A DNA stretch of 64,000 nt from Canna indica (Eukaryota; Streptophyta; Magnoliopsida; Zingiberales; Cannaceae). Every line of letters begins with the position of its first letter. The stretch's first letter is position 1. Shown here piece by piece: positions 1-11,691 of the stretch. The notes beneath the pieces are model-generated. The model saw nothing but the letters and a program-made list of their open reading frames with translations, was not told the DNA's origin and searched no databases. Location: positions 23,467,501-23,531,500 of the forward strand of contig CP136896.1 in the NCBI GenBank assembly GCA_034359265.1, written 5' to 3'. Made by a program: the position numbers and the translations under genes.

Positions 1-728
1 CTTACAACAAAGATCACAGAGCTGAAATACATGAAAGAATATTCGAGTTTGTTAGTGGACCGTCGTGACTAGTGTTGTGTTATAGCGGATATTTTGTTAA
101 TGACTATAAATTTCACACGGTTGAATATGCCTTTACAAAGAAGACGATGAATGTCGGGGTTTTTGTGAAAGGGACAACGTATGTTGAATATGATATGGAT
201 TTTTATGGACTGGTGGAAGAATTGATAGAGTTGCACCACTTCGGCTTGAAATCAATTATCCTATTTAGATGTCATTGGTTTGATACAACAGAAAGGGGCA
301 TGAAAGTTCATCCAAAATACAAACTTGTTGAGGTTAATTACAAATCGAAATTGGTAGCAAATGAGCCTTTTATGTTGGCATTACAAGCCGAATAAGTATA
401 TTATGCAAAGTATTTGGCTCGAAATAAAGATAGAGCAGATTGGCGTGTAGTCAGTAAGACTAAAGCTAGAGGAAGAATTGATTCGATAGTGGGAGAAAAT
501 GAGCCGATACCTGATGTGACAGATGATTTCTATCAAAAAGATGATCCTCCTGTTGTAGACCATATTATTCCAATACTCGAGGATGCAGATACAGAGTCAG
601 TTCAATTAGAAGTTGAATATGTTGATGATCATGATGATCATTAAATTGAGGAAGCTAGAGATGAAGAAGATGAAGAAGAGGAAGAAGAGGAAGAATTCAA
701 AGACTATTACTCAGATGATGAGGAATAA
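1..728 (+). pseudogene. CACTA transposase (TNPD-like) C-terminal fragment
   Basis: Homologous to the last 240 or so residues of the 1119-aa transposase encoded at 51409-54768, covering the DUF4216 domain and the acidic Glu/Asp tail ending DYYSDDEE. At least three in-frame stops break it. TGA at 66-68 stands where copy 3 has CGA, a CpG transition. TAA at 393-395 stands where copy 3 has CAA, and TAA at 642-644 where it has GAA. In between, the residues track copy 3 closely (RCHWFDTTERGMKVHPKYKL is identical). It is the decayed end of a once functional transposase gene, not a host gene. Confidence 0.9.
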
Positions 729-804
729 TTGTAAAGTATATCTTATATTAAATATATCTCTACTATATATATATATAATCTAATTATATGCTTATTTGAC
801 AGAT

Positions 805-2253
805 ATGTCTGGTCGCGGTTATCGTCACACGAGAGCTTCGGAGTCTCCAACCGATCAGACTCCAGCACTTACTCATGCTGCTGATCCTCCTGTCGATGAT
901 ACTACTGTGGCTAGTTCATCCAGACGCAGGCGGCCACGCGGGTCGAACAGGTGGCAGCCTCCACCAGCCACAGAGTCACGTAGATTCATTAGTGTGATTG
1001 GGGAACGGTACGTAATATATCATGAATTATGAATTATTACAAATTCATTATATCATAATATAATATTGAACTTTATTTTTGTTGTGTATGTTCGAGCAAG
1101 AAGAAGTGCCAGGACGATATCTTCTACCATTCGACGATACATGCATGGGGCATGGCTCACATGGTCTCACGTGCCCAGTGAGCACGTCGACATGCTATGG
1201 CGCGAGTTTGAGGCACGTATTAAAATTTTTTTTATACATGATGATTAATATTGGTACTGATATTATTATTTTGCAGGCTCGTATACATGGGCTGAGGACC
1301 AGAGGTCCTTCATTTACGCTGCCTGGGAGGCTATTTCTCGGCAGAGGTACAACGGTTAGTTGGGGCAGGCCCGGTCCCAGGCGATGGCCCGAGCTGGGAC
1401 CACAAACATCACGGAGACTCGAGGATACGACCTCGATTGGATTACTCCGAATATATGGGACCAGCTCATGGCATCATGGTCGACGGATCGATGGCAGGAG
1501 ATTTCTAGGACTGCGGCTAGAAACCGCATGTCAGGCGGAGGGTCACACTGGTGGCTCTATTTCATTTGCAGTGCATGCGAATCGTATGGTAAATGTAGAC
1601 GATGGTGTTGGACGACGGGACTGTCCAGCGACCCTCCCCGATGGCGGTGTTTGAGCGGACTCACCGTCGAGTACATGGGACGGAGGAGTACATGGACAAC
1701 CGCGCTGCATACATTATGGTAAGTATATTTGTTTAAATTATTCATTATTTATTTATAATTTAAGTTTTAGGATAAATATGAAATAAAAAATCAAACTCGA
1801 GTAGGAGACCTACACTCAGACGGTGATGCAACACGGGGCACCCCCGAGGACTTTGACGCAGGAGCGTGGGTCGCGGCTGCAGGTGGCTGGGACCACGACC
1901 GCGTATATGGCTTTGTAGATAGTGGTCATGCGCGAGCTGTGCTAGGGCCACTTGGGGCACCGACCCCTCCGGTCGCTAGTGAGCGGCCGTCCACCTCCAG
2001 GTCTAGTTATGATCAGAGTAGCAGGATAAGGACACTAGAGGAGACGGTCGCGCGTCAGAGTGAGATGATGGAGCGTCAGAGTCAGATTATGGTAGAGATG
2101 CATGATATGCAACACAATATCTCAGCTCATACTGGAGCAGGCATCCCTTCGGCATCATCTGATCCATCATCCTCGAGTCAGTCCACGCCGGTGTACACCC
2201 ACGCACTTCAGACCTTGTCATATGATCCAGACCATCCTCCATTGTCGTCGTGA
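805..2253 (+). pseudogene. CACTA second ORF (TNPA-like, plant Transposase_24 type), decayed
   Basis: Same five-exon gene as the one at 49798-51333: start ATG at 805, exon A to 1007, B about 1090-1216, C 1277-1588, D about 1599-1721, E 1805-2253. The encoded family is the plant Ptta/En/Spm transposase family, thought to bind the subterminal repeats. Three lesions are visible. The exon B acceptor CAG is now TAT (87-89 in the 1000s block). Exon B has a 1-bp deletion relative to copy 3, shifting the frame. The intron between C and D has shrunk to 10 bp (GTAAATGTAG). The last exon still carries the R-x-L-E-E-T coiled-coil-like segment and a Ser-rich tail. Confidence 0.85.
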
Positions 2254-2384
2254 GATTTTATTATTTTGTTTAGATATTGACTTTGTTACTTGGATACTAT
2301 ATATACTTGATTAACTTGTTTTGTTTGGATATTGATACTCTAGTTCTGAATTTGAATAGTTTTAATATGATTGTGTATCGTAAG

Positions 2385-2612
2385 TCGTTGCTGATGACCT
2401 ACAGCAACGACTTAGCAATCGAATTTCACTAACGGCCTTTCCACGGCCGACGGGGTCGTTGCTGATGCTCATACCTACAACGGCCCTGCGTCCGTGGCAA
2501 AGCCATTGCTGATAATATTATTAGCAACGGCCCGAGCGGGCGTTGTTGATCCGTTGCTAAATTATCAACAACGTGTGTTTTTGTCACGGCTCCGTTGCAA
2601 GCCGTTGCTGAT
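2385..2612 (+). repeat. CACTA 3' subterminal repeat array
   Basis: Clustered GTTGCTGAT, GCAACGGC and GCCGTTGC motifs in both orientations, ending just inside the terminal inverted repeat. The same motif array is present at both ends of the complete copies. In En/Spm elements such subterminal arrays are the binding sites of the TNPA-type protein; that role here is inferred. Confidence 0.85.
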
Positions 2613-2631
2613 GCCTATTATTCCAGTAGTG

Positions 2632-4301
2632 TGGTAAAATTACTCTTGTTAACTCTATTCTTAGTTCTAATTCTATCCATACTTTGTATGTTTCTTGGAT
2701 TTCTAGTAAAATCATTGAAGATATTCATTCAAAAATTAGGAATTTTATTTGGTCTTCTAAAATTGATTCTAAAGGCCTTCATCTGATAAATTGGGACACT
2801 CTTACATTACCAAAGAATTTGGGATGTCTTGATGTTCAGGATTTGCATTTGAAGTCTCTTTCTTTGCAACTAAGACATATTTATGCTTATTTAGAAAATC
2901 ATGATTCTTTATGGGTAAGATTAGTTAAGGCTAAATATCCTTTGATTTCTCAATCATCTGTTATTGTTCCTACGAAATGTTCTAGAAGCTGAAAGCTTTT
3001 TATTAATGCTTTTTCTGTTCTGAGATTTGGTTTTAAGAAAGAGAATAGTTCTGGTTTCTCTACTAACATTGTTAATGATGATTGGTGTGATGAGCTTCCT
3101 ATTTCCCTTAAGTCTACTTTTATTTCTGCTCAATTTGGATTGATTGATGTTGATGTTTGCTTATTAATTTCTAATAATAGTTGGAATGATTCTATTGGCT
3201 TGCATTATTTTCATCCTTTACTGTGGGATTCGATTGCTAAGATTAAGTTGCCCCCTAACAGAGGATGATATGTGGGTTTGAAATTTTGAGGCAAATGGGT
3301 TAGTTACCACTGGTTCTGCCTACTCCTTTCTTAGAAGCCGAAGCCTTGAGGAGGACAGCAGTAACACTCCTTGGGTTATTTTGTGGGATCTTAAGTTACC
3401 TCCCCAAATCCAAATTTTTCTTTGGAAGCTTTTGCATGGAGACTCCCTACTAGATCCTATCTTCATAGATTGGGCATTAGTTCTAAAACTGAGTGTCCTT
3501 TATATCAAGATTCTTCTATGAGTGAGTCTATTAATCACCTTTTCTTTGAGTGTAGCTTTACCTCTAATCTTTGGTCTCTTTTAGAGATTAGAACTGGTCT
3601 TCAGCTCTAGAGTTGGTGCTTTTTCCTTAAGGATTGTTATTGCTGTCACCTTATGGCTCTCCTGGCACGCTAGAAATGAGCGGGTGCACCTCGTTAGACA
3701 GCTTTCTCCTTTTGCCCTTATGATGAAAATTCTTGCCTTCATTGCGCAGATAAACAACCCCAATTTACCCGAGGGCAATTGTTCTAATACATCTAGGGTG
3801 CAATTTAATCTTAGTTGGAGTCCCTTGGATGAGGATGTTATTAAGTTCAATTGTGATGGCTCCTGGTCTAATTATCATGCAGGTATTGGTGTTGTAGCTC
3901 GTGATCAGTTGGGTTCATGTTTACTTTCCATTGGTATTTATTTACCTTGGTTATGCTCCCGTGCTATGGCCGAAGTGCAGGCAATTCTGCATTCTTTACA
4001 ATATACCTCGCAGAGATCTATTCCTAAAGTAATCATTGAATCGAATTCTAAATCGATTATTGAAGCAATCTGGGGGCAATGTCCAATTCCCTCCAAGCTA
4101 AAGTCTGTGGTTCGACAGATCAAATCTTTAGAAAGCAAGTTTATCCTTTGTAAATTTGCTTATTGTAATCGTGTTTGTAATAAAGTAGCCCACTGGGCTG
4201 CAAATCTAGCTAGGCTTTCTAGAGCGTCCAATGTTTGGACCTTAGTTAGGCCACCTGATTTAAATTCTGCTTTGCTCTTGGACTATCCTAGTCCTATGTA
4301 A
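2632..4301 (+). pseudogene. LINE ORF2 remnant: RT end, zf-RVT and RNase H
   Basis: About 2635-2990 encodes the C-terminal part of the reverse transcriptase (RNFIWSSK, HLINWDTLTLPKNLGCLD). About 3280-3610 encodes the zf-RVT domain (PPQIQIFLWKL, then a Cys/His-rich stretch with NHLFFECSFTSNLW). 3684-4301 is one open frame for a plant RNase H-like domain (RVT_3), with FNCDGSWS, AEVQAILHSL and NKVAHWAAN. The third acidic position is IESNS where the family normally has IESDS, so the catalytic Asp is replaced by Asn. Stops and frame changes separate the three blocks. No RT catalytic core is present in the window. Confidence 0.85.
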
Positions 4302-4333
4302 TTGACATTTTATTTTTTTGGTAAAAAAAAAAA
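2632..4333 (+). mobile_element. L1-type LINE, 3' fragment interrupted by CACTA
   Basis: The reading frame begins immediately after the CACTA end and runs to a short 3' tail (GTAAAAAAAAAAA, about 4321-4333). The encoded order is reverse-transcriptase C-terminal region, zf-RVT zinc-binding domain, RNase H, which is that of plant L1-like LINEs. The missing 5' part should lie left of the window, beyond the CACTA element. Confidence 0.85.
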
Positions 4334-5238
4334 TTGCTGCATTCCATGCATAATTTCAATAATACATAAATCTATACAGAAGTTAAACATAATTCCATAA
4401 ACAATTTCAGTTATACATAAATCCATACACAAGTTAAACATAATTCCATACACATTTCACTTGAACATAGATTAATTTGAGTTGCATTTCAACACAATTC
4501 AGTATCAATCCTTGCACCATATGTCCCATCACCATCCAAGCAGAAAATAATAACCAAAATATACATCTTTATTCTCTTGTTTATATTTGTGCTCGAGTAG
4601 GTTGATCTTTCGTTGGATATATCCTTTGTTTGATGCCACATAATTTTCTTTCCTCATTCTAAAAATTCCGAGTCTTGTCAAGCAAAAAATCCACAATCAT
4701 CTTGTTCTTACAAAAAATGACAAGTGAGTCCAATCAAGGAAATGAATTGAACCAGACAATTAATACTACATTTACAATGAAAATAATACCTTCCAATGGA
4801 CACAAGCATCTCCAAAATTTCTTTCTAGATTTTTTTTGGGTTTTTGAAATTAACAACTTAGCTTCAATTGAACGATGACACAATCAAGGAAATGAATTGA
4901 ACCAGACAACTAATACTACATTTTTTTGGATTTTTGAAACTAACAAATTGGCATATCACCAATTGAGGACACAGATGCATCCTCAATCTCTATTTTTGCT
5001 CTTGATGCCATATGATTGAAGTCAAATTCTAATTATAATGTAAATCAACAATTTCAAGTTTGTTCAGGTTGCTTCAATTATTCAAAAAATTAGGGATAAA
5101 AATTCCAGATAGTCCTATGAGTTAAATCCTTCATTTTAACTACATCACATTTCAGCTCCTTCTTGCCACAGTTAAATGCTTCAAGTCAAGTCCTAACTAA
5201 AGATTAAATGCTCCATCCAGTCACCATCCAAGCACAAA
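4334..5238. other. AT-rich non-coding spacer with short direct repeats
   Basis: No gene is recognisable. A unit of about 70 bp containing AAGTTAAACATAATTCCATA is repeated at about 4350-4460. A longer unit beginning CAATCAAGGAAATGAATTGA occurs at about 4732 and again at about 4887, with the following TTTTTTGG-TTTTTGAAA stretch also repeated. These look like local duplications. Confidence 0.6.
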
Positions 5239-5626
5239 CATTTTGTTATGCCCTGAAATTTCTTTTAAATAATTAATATAATTAATTGGGTCTATTTTGA
5301 AATTTATTGGTACGTAGTTCGGGGGTATTTTCGTAAAGTGAGTGACTAATCGCTTCTTTAAGCCGCTCTAACCCCTTTTTTTGTCTCGTAGCTGCTACCG
5401 ACATGTACCCCGGAGATCGTGAGCACGTGGCGGATCGTAGCGGCGGTGTGTGACCTTGAAAAATCCGAAAAATTATCCGGAGTCGGTGGATCTTTAGGTA
5501 GGATTCCCATCCTACCTTCTTTTCTTTTCGCATAGGGTAATATGGATGTAGGATGAGATTCTATCTAAGATTCATGTGGACACGTAGATATGGAATTTCT
5601 TTATGTTCTATCCAAGTTTTGAAGTG

Positions 5627-7144
5627 TGTAGGAGAAATGGCAACACTAGAGGGGGGTGAATAGTGTGTTAACTAAATCGTTCCCCTAATTCCAATTTTAA
5701 TCGTTTCCCAAATCGTTTAGTCAAGATGCAATTATGCAATTAAATGCGGAAGCAAGATAAAACAATTAAGCACAAGCAACAACAGATAACAATGCTAACA
5801 CATAAATTTATAGTGGTTCGGCCCCAATGCCTACTCCACTACCTAAGCACCCCGCTTAGGATTTCCAAACTAGGTTTACTAGATTAATTCTTGTTTCCCT
5901 TACAATTAGGACTTTGACTCGAAGAGTCGCACTCTCGACCTAAGGCACTTCCACACCCGAAAGTCACCGCCTTCTTACCGAGAGCTTTCTTCCATCTCAA
6001 CCCTAAGGGACAACTCGACTAATCCTAGTAAGTTATGCTTACACAAGTGGCTTTACACCTTTTCACCAAGGTAACCACTTCCACACACAAGACCAAACAA
6101 TCCTAGGTCTATCACACGCACAAATCCAATAAAAATAAGTTCAAGTAACAGTTAAAATTACAATGAAAAGAGCTAAAAAAGTAAACCAAGATTAAAAGCT
6201 CTTTTCCAAGCCTTGGAACCTCCAACTCGCCGAGTAGTAGAGCTCGAATCAAATCCCGAGTTGAGGAGTAGTTGGCGCTTGAAGAAGAACGTTGATGGAA
6301 GAGCAGAGCGCGCTACAATCAATCTCTTGGAAGGCTTAAAACTCCCTTTTAATTGCTCAATAAAATATGTAAGAGTGGGAGAGGTGGAACTAAAGGAGTT
6401 AGATGAATGATATTTATACCCTCTCAAAGAAACGACAACTTAACGGGTAGAAAACTATTCGTTATAGCCGCTCGATCGATTGGCTGGTCGACCGACCGAT
6501 CGACCGCTGCCTATTCTCTCTGTGCGGTCGACTGACCGGTCGATCGCCAGACACAAATCTACATTCGCGCAATCCAGTTGACCGCCCGGTTGACGACATA
6601 GATTGCGGCTTTGGCGATCCACAGTCCGGTCAACCGATCGATCGACTGACGCATCCTTTGCCAGGTTTCGGCCTCTGTCGGTCGACCGCCCGGTCGACCG
6701 AAGTAACCACTGCTAATTTTTGGCACTGTTCAGTTGACTGACCAGTCGATCGAAAGGGCTACTGCCTTTTTTATTACACTCTTCGGTCGACCGACCGGTC
6801 GACCGAACATAGGCTGATATTGATTTTTCAGCCCTTTCTCTTGTGCGCTTCATTTTCGGGTTTCGGCTTTCAATGAGCATCAACTTGGAGAGCTTTTCAT
6901 TTGATCTTTGGACTCGTCCAATGCGACTTTGGTGCACTCATCGAGCTTCGAGAAATTTCCGTGACAAACCTCGAGCGCGATGATCAATGTCCTTCCAATT
7001 TTTCGATTTATCTTATTTATCCGATCAAGGACATCGAACGCTACTTGATATGGAACCTGAAAGATTTCTCAACGAAATATTAGTTCCATGTTTGTTATCA
7101 TCATAACCGAGATTAAGACCAAGGTTGAAAACCTAAAGCCAACA
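5627..7144 (-). repeat. 3' LTR of gag-only element copy 1
   Basis: 1518 bp. On the minus strand it starts TGTTGGCTTTAGG after a purine tract and ends CTCCTACA. It contains a cluster of GGTCGACC-type palindromes (about 6465-6810) and the conserved block around GGTTCGGCCCCAATGCC (about 5818-6020) shared with every other LTR of this superfamily in the window. Confidence 0.9.
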
Positions 7145-7157
7145 ATCTCCCCCTTTT
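7145..7157 (-). other. Polypurine tract of gag-only element copy 1
   Basis: Minus-strand AAAAAAGGGGGAGAT directly abuts the 3' LTR. This is the expected primer for plus-strand DNA synthesis. The same tract precedes the 3' LTR of copy 2. Confidence 0.85.
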
Positions 7158-7398
7158 TTATGATGATAAACATCCTTAAGAAAATATATCGTTAAAGCAT
7201 AGAGGATATCAACTAAGGGATTTCTCCCCCTATCAACATGCATATCTATGAAAATAAACTCCCCCTATCTATATGCATGGATTTCCTATATTTTCCTCCC
7301 CTTTACCTATAATTTTCCCCCCTTTACCTATAATTTTCTCCCCCTTTTAACATCAATAAAAAAGGGCAAGAAAAGTTAATCTAGTCAAAGGGATGAAA

Positions 7399-7442
<44 letters not shown>

Positions 7443-10178
7443 GAAGTTGAGACTTTAAAGAGTTTTCATGAAACATGACTATCTCAACCAAATGGATGAA
7501 AAAAAATATTTAACATAAAACTTAAATCATACATGATAGCAAAGAGTGATAGATAGAATCCAAACCTAAATCATGTATGTACTCAAGTATGAATGTACTC
7601 ATATCTTTTTCAGAATATTTTTAGATTTCATTCAAACTTTCAAAATATCAAGATATGGTCATTTAAATCATGTATATCAAGTTTGAAGTGAAACTAATGT
7701 CATTTAATCAAACTTTTAAGTTAGCAAGGTTTCATTTGAATTAAGCATGAAAACATGAAAATGCTAAGTATCAATTTTACTATCTACTCATGTTTTCTTT
7801 ATCTTAGGCATCTAGACATCAAACATGAGAGAATGTAAGTCTATGAATCAAGTTTGGGCTTAAGATGAAATTTCTAAGTCACTTTGTTGACTTAGGTCAA
7901 AGTATATACTTCAAATTTTCAAAAATCAAACTTTTAAATTCATACAAAATCATATTTTCGACGAAAATTTTTGGTACCAATTGTTGGACGAAATTTTTTG
8001 ATACCAAATGTTGAATGGTCATTTGAAATGCATGTATCAAGTTTGAACTCAAAATGAATTTTCAAAGTCCATTTTTCATCCTATATTGATTTTAATAAAC
8101 AAATGAATATTTCTAGCTATCATCCAAGATATCAAAATCATTCCTAGAAATGATTTTACTCAAGAAATTATGTGAATGATATTAGAAATGGAATCCAAAT
8201 GGCATACATGAGTTTTCATTTGATGTTTTTGAGGAAAAATCAAAGTATCGGAAAGATTGATATTTCAAGAAGGATGATATTTTGTGTTTTCGAAATCTAA
8301 CTTCAAAATTCCATTATAAATCAGATTCTTGATGAAACTTTTCAAAAAAATTTACACAATAAACTAGATTATTCAGTGAAAGAGCAGTTTCGAGAATCAT
8401 CAAAAAATGATTTTTCTATATTTCTCTAGAAATAACTGAAAATGCATACCACTTGTTAGGTGAAATAATATTTTCATAATTTTCAGTTATTCTTAAAACA
8501 TGTTCAATTTTCATTCAAACTTTTATGACACCATAAAATGATCATGTAAAGAGTGTATGTCAAGTTTGAAATGAAAATTATATACTTAAGTGAAGATATC
8601 AAATTAGCATGGTTTCATTCAAAACTAAGTGCCAATCTTATCATTTACTCTTGATTTTTCAAACTTAAACCTTTGGATACCTAACATGAGTAAATCTAAA
8701 CATGTTTCTCAAATATGGATTGAAAATGAGACATTTAAGTCAATTTGTTGACTTGGGTCAACTTGGTTCAAAAGAGGTTTTCATGAAACCACCTCTATGT
8801 CATTTTTTCTATATCCATATGAATTTTTCACTCTAAGTGCTTTGGAAACATGTCATACCTATTCCTAAATATGTTTATGAAGTTTGGACTTAAAATAAAG
8901 TGTCCAAATCGATTTGTTGACTTGGGTCAAACTTTTTTCAAGTTTAAGTCCCCTAAAGTGATATAGTTATCACATTGTTCATCTAGACATGAATTTTCAG
9001 TTTTAAATACCTAGACTTATGTGATATGTGTATATAAACATGTTTACCAACTACTAACTCAAAATGAGGCATCTAATATAAATTTTAACTTAGAGCAAGT
9101 TTCATTCAATCAAGATATCTTGAAATTGCCTAAGTATCAAAATTTTTCTTACTCATGAATATTCAAACATTTATCATGCAAAAACAATCATGAGTATAGA
9201 GACATCATTAAACATGGATATTCAATTATTATACTATGATTTTTGCAAAATTAAATCCATACCTTAGTCTTAGAAATTTGCCAAACTTGTCTTTTACTTT
9301 CCATTTTCTTTTAGATAGCATAGCCTTCCATTAACATTCACAACTTGCAAGTAGACTTGATTAGTAGATAATGAAACTAAAGCTACTAGCAAGCTAACAT
9401 ACTAAATAGCAAAGGTTTAATGCAAAGTTTCATTTAAAAACCTTAACCTATGCTAGATAGTAGAGATTCATTTTAAGGTTATCATGATATTAAAATGAAT
9501 CTAAGGGATCTTAATATGTGAAGCATTTGAAGAATAAGGTCCCTAAACATGTTTAACTAGTTTGGACTTAAAGGAATGTCTCTAATAGTAAGTATCAACC
9601 TGGAGCAAGTTTCATTCAATGAAATTTGTCTAAGTACTAAAATCCTCCCTACTCATGAGAATTCAAGAGTTTTAACATGCAATTCTAATCATGAGTATAT
9701 AGACATAATTTAAGCTTAAACATTGAGGTAAAACACTAAGATTTTAAATTTATCGTAAGTTATACCATATTCATGATAATTTGCCAAACTTACCTTTTTA
9801 TTCCTAATTATTAGCCTTCCTAAACTAATAATAACTTGCAAGTAAGCAACACTAATATTTTATAGAAAATATAGCTACTTAGCAAGCTAACCCAACCAAA
9901 AAGCAAAGAGAAGCATCAAGTATCATTATCAAAGTTCACTTTCCTAAATGGTTTGAAATTCGTTTTAAATAAAGTCAACTGATGCCAAAATGAATTTTGA
10001 GAGATCAGAAATGTAATATTAATGAAAACATGATCTCCAACCCTTCCTATTGGTTGAAAACCGAAAGGCCACAATGAGCGTACGATTTAGAATCGCAAGG
10101 TCGCTTAGGGCCATTACAGGCCACATAGGTCTCCGAAAAGACCGGGAAATCAAAATCAAAAACGTTTTTAAAATTTTA
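7158..10178 (-). other. Conserved 3-kb non-coding domain of gag-only element copy 1
   Basis: AT-rich, with no ORF of note. Built from diverged repeat modules that each include a phrase like AAACATGTTTA and, at three places, a palindromic pair of TTGAC and GTCAA (7887-7900, 8748-8761, 8917-8930). The same order of segments is found in copy 2 (57188-60420). An (AT)n microsatellite occupies about 7404-7439. The domain could serve packaging, RNA structure or transcriptional control; the sequence does not say which. Confidence 0.75.
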
Positions 10179-11624
10179 TCAAGAGCGAAAAATCAACCCT
10201 TGTGTGGTAGTTCCCCCTACAATAGAAGATGAGATCTTTGGTACCCAAATGCCTTTGGGTCCTAGGGGTTTAGTGGGCTTAGGTACCCAAAGTATCTTCA
10301 CAACAATTGGGTTCATTTTGAAAGCACAATCATAAATGGCATGCCCATAAACACCACAACAAAAGTAATGTCCATTAAATTTCTTTTTGTTCATGCTATG
10401 GACCTGAGATTTATTTTTAGAATGCTTGTCATTTGAACTAAGATGAGCATGAGCATTCTTAAATGAAATATTCTTCTTTTGAACATGAGATTTAAATGTG
10501 GAATGCCTAACATAAGAATGATGACAGACATTGGCATTCTTTATATAAGCATTTTTCATTCTAGTGTTCTTAAGAGATGAATCATTTTTTAATTCATTTA
10601 CTTTCTTATTCAATAAAATAACCTCACCTTTTAAATCATTCATGGATTTTTGAATAGCATGCAATTGAGTTTTTAACATGTTATTTTCATTTTTTAAATT
10701 ATCATTTTCAATTTTGAAACAATTTTTTGAGTTTTCATTTTCAGGCTTTAAGTCCTTAAGCTCAAGTTTCAACATATCATGACAAGGATCAAATGAGCTA
10801 GATTTTAATTTCTCATTTTCTAGTTCTAGAGCATGCACATGTGAACTAAGTCTAGAATTATCATTTTTAATCCTTTTGTTCTCCTTATCCTTTTTCAAGA
10901 GCAAGGCATACATGATTTTATACTCATCCATCAATTCATCAAAATCATGAGAGCTAGATGAGTTAATACTATCATTATTATTAACATGACTAGAAGGAGA
11001 GGAGAGTACCTCATTATTATCATTCATGAGGCAAGCTTTTGAAGTAGCTTCATGGTCATTGCAAGAGGATGTTTCATTTGAGTAGTATGATGATGTGGAC
11101 GCATTCGACCTCTTCTTTGCCTTGTTCTTCATAGTTGGGCAATTCTTCCTTACATGCCCTTTTTCTTGGCACACATGGCAAATCACCTTCCTTTTCCGAT
11201 TTCTTGTGCTCTTATGACTAGAGGCACTATGGGCTTCAAAAACCATATTAGTATTGGGTGGATGATAATTGTCATCACTCCCCTCATCAAATGTATTGAG
11301 CTCTTCGGTTTTTGCATAATTATAAAGCATGTTTAAAGTAGTCCAAATATCGAATGCGGAAGTACAATGCATGATTTTCTCAAACACAATATTTTTCAAA
11401 GAACAAAATAAGCAATTTGTAGCTTTAGCATTTAACTCAAACATGCAAATTTGTTCTTGGGTCCATGCATTCATGTCTTTCTTAGGTTCTATGTATTTTG
11501 ACTTAACCATATTAAACACACCTATTCCTTGAGTCTTTAAGAATGTATACATTCTTCCTTTCCAAAGACCAAAATTAGACACATCGAACCTAAGTAGTAA
11601 AGGCGCTACCAACTCTAGTGTCAT
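10179..11624 (-). CDS. Gag-like protein of gag-only LTR element (481 aa)
   Basis: Intact ORF and the only protein of element copy 1. The first 130 or so residues resemble the copia-type Gag N-terminal region (DUF4219/UBN2-like: NFGLWKGRMYTFLKTQ, AFDIWTTLNMLYNYAKTEEL). A CCHC zinc knuckle follows at about residues 159-172 (CHVCQEKGHVRKNC), then a long charged coiled-coil region at about 225-360 (repeated LEnEklK-type heptads). Near the end is a second knuckle of unusual form (HYFCCGVYGHAIYDC) and a WVPK motif typical of SIRE/Tork-like copia Gag C-termini. The start is supported by copy 2, whose homologous frame begins at the same place about 70 bp after the primer binding site. There is no protease, RT or integrase. 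A particle-forming nucleocapsid role is inferred from the family. Confidence 0.85.
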   Translation of the reverse strand: MTLELVAPLLLRFDVSNFGLWKGRMYTFLKTQGIGVFNMVKSKYIEPKKDMNAWTQEQICMFELNAKATNCLFCSLKNIVFEKIMHCTSAFDIWTTLNMLYNYAKTEELNTFDEGSDDNYHPPNTNMVFEAHSASSHKSTRNRKRKVICHVCQEKGHVRKNCPTMKNKAKKRSNASTSSYYSNETSSCNDHEATSKACLMNDNNEVLSSPSSHVNNNDSINSSSSHDFDELMDEYKIMYALLLKKDKENKRIKNDNSRLSSHVHALELENEKLKSSSFDPCHDMLKLELKDLKPENENSKNCFKIENDNLKNENNMLKTQLHAIQKSMNDLKGEVILLNKKVNELKNDSSLKNTRMKNAYIKNANVCHHSYVRHSTFKSHVQKKNISFKNAHAHLSSNDKHSKNKSQVHSMNKKKFNGHYFCCGVYGHAIYDCAFKMNPIVVKILWVPKPTKPLGPKGIWVPKISSSIVGGTTTQGLIFRS

Positions 11625-11679
11625 TCTCGGATCGAGACAAGGTGTAGAAGAGATGGTGAAATCTCAATCCACGACCCGC

Positions 11680-11690
11680 TCTGATACCAA
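11680..11690 (-). other. Primer binding site (initiator tRNA-Met type)
   Basis: Minus-strand TTGGTATCAGAGCGGG lies directly inside the 5' LTR. TGGTATCAGAGC is the usual plant complement of the 3' end of initiator tRNA-Met. Confidence 0.85.
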
Positions 11691-11691
11691 T

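Larger units (their letters stand above)
1..2631 (+). mobile_element. CACTA (En/Spm-like) transposon copy 1, 3' part
   Basis: Right-hand part of a CACTA element; the 5' half lies outside the window. It holds the end of a TNPD-like transposase, a TNPA-like second ORF, and a 3' subterminal region (about 2385-2612) of repeated GCAACGGC/GCCGTTGC motifs. The terminal inverted repeat ends CCAGTAGTG at 2631, one base off the CTAGTAGTG end of the two complete copies at 37035-39932 and 49100-56285. The reading frame of the neighbouring LINE resumes at the next base, so the element was inserted into that LINE. Several nonsense changes show it cannot supply transposase. Confidence 0.9.
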
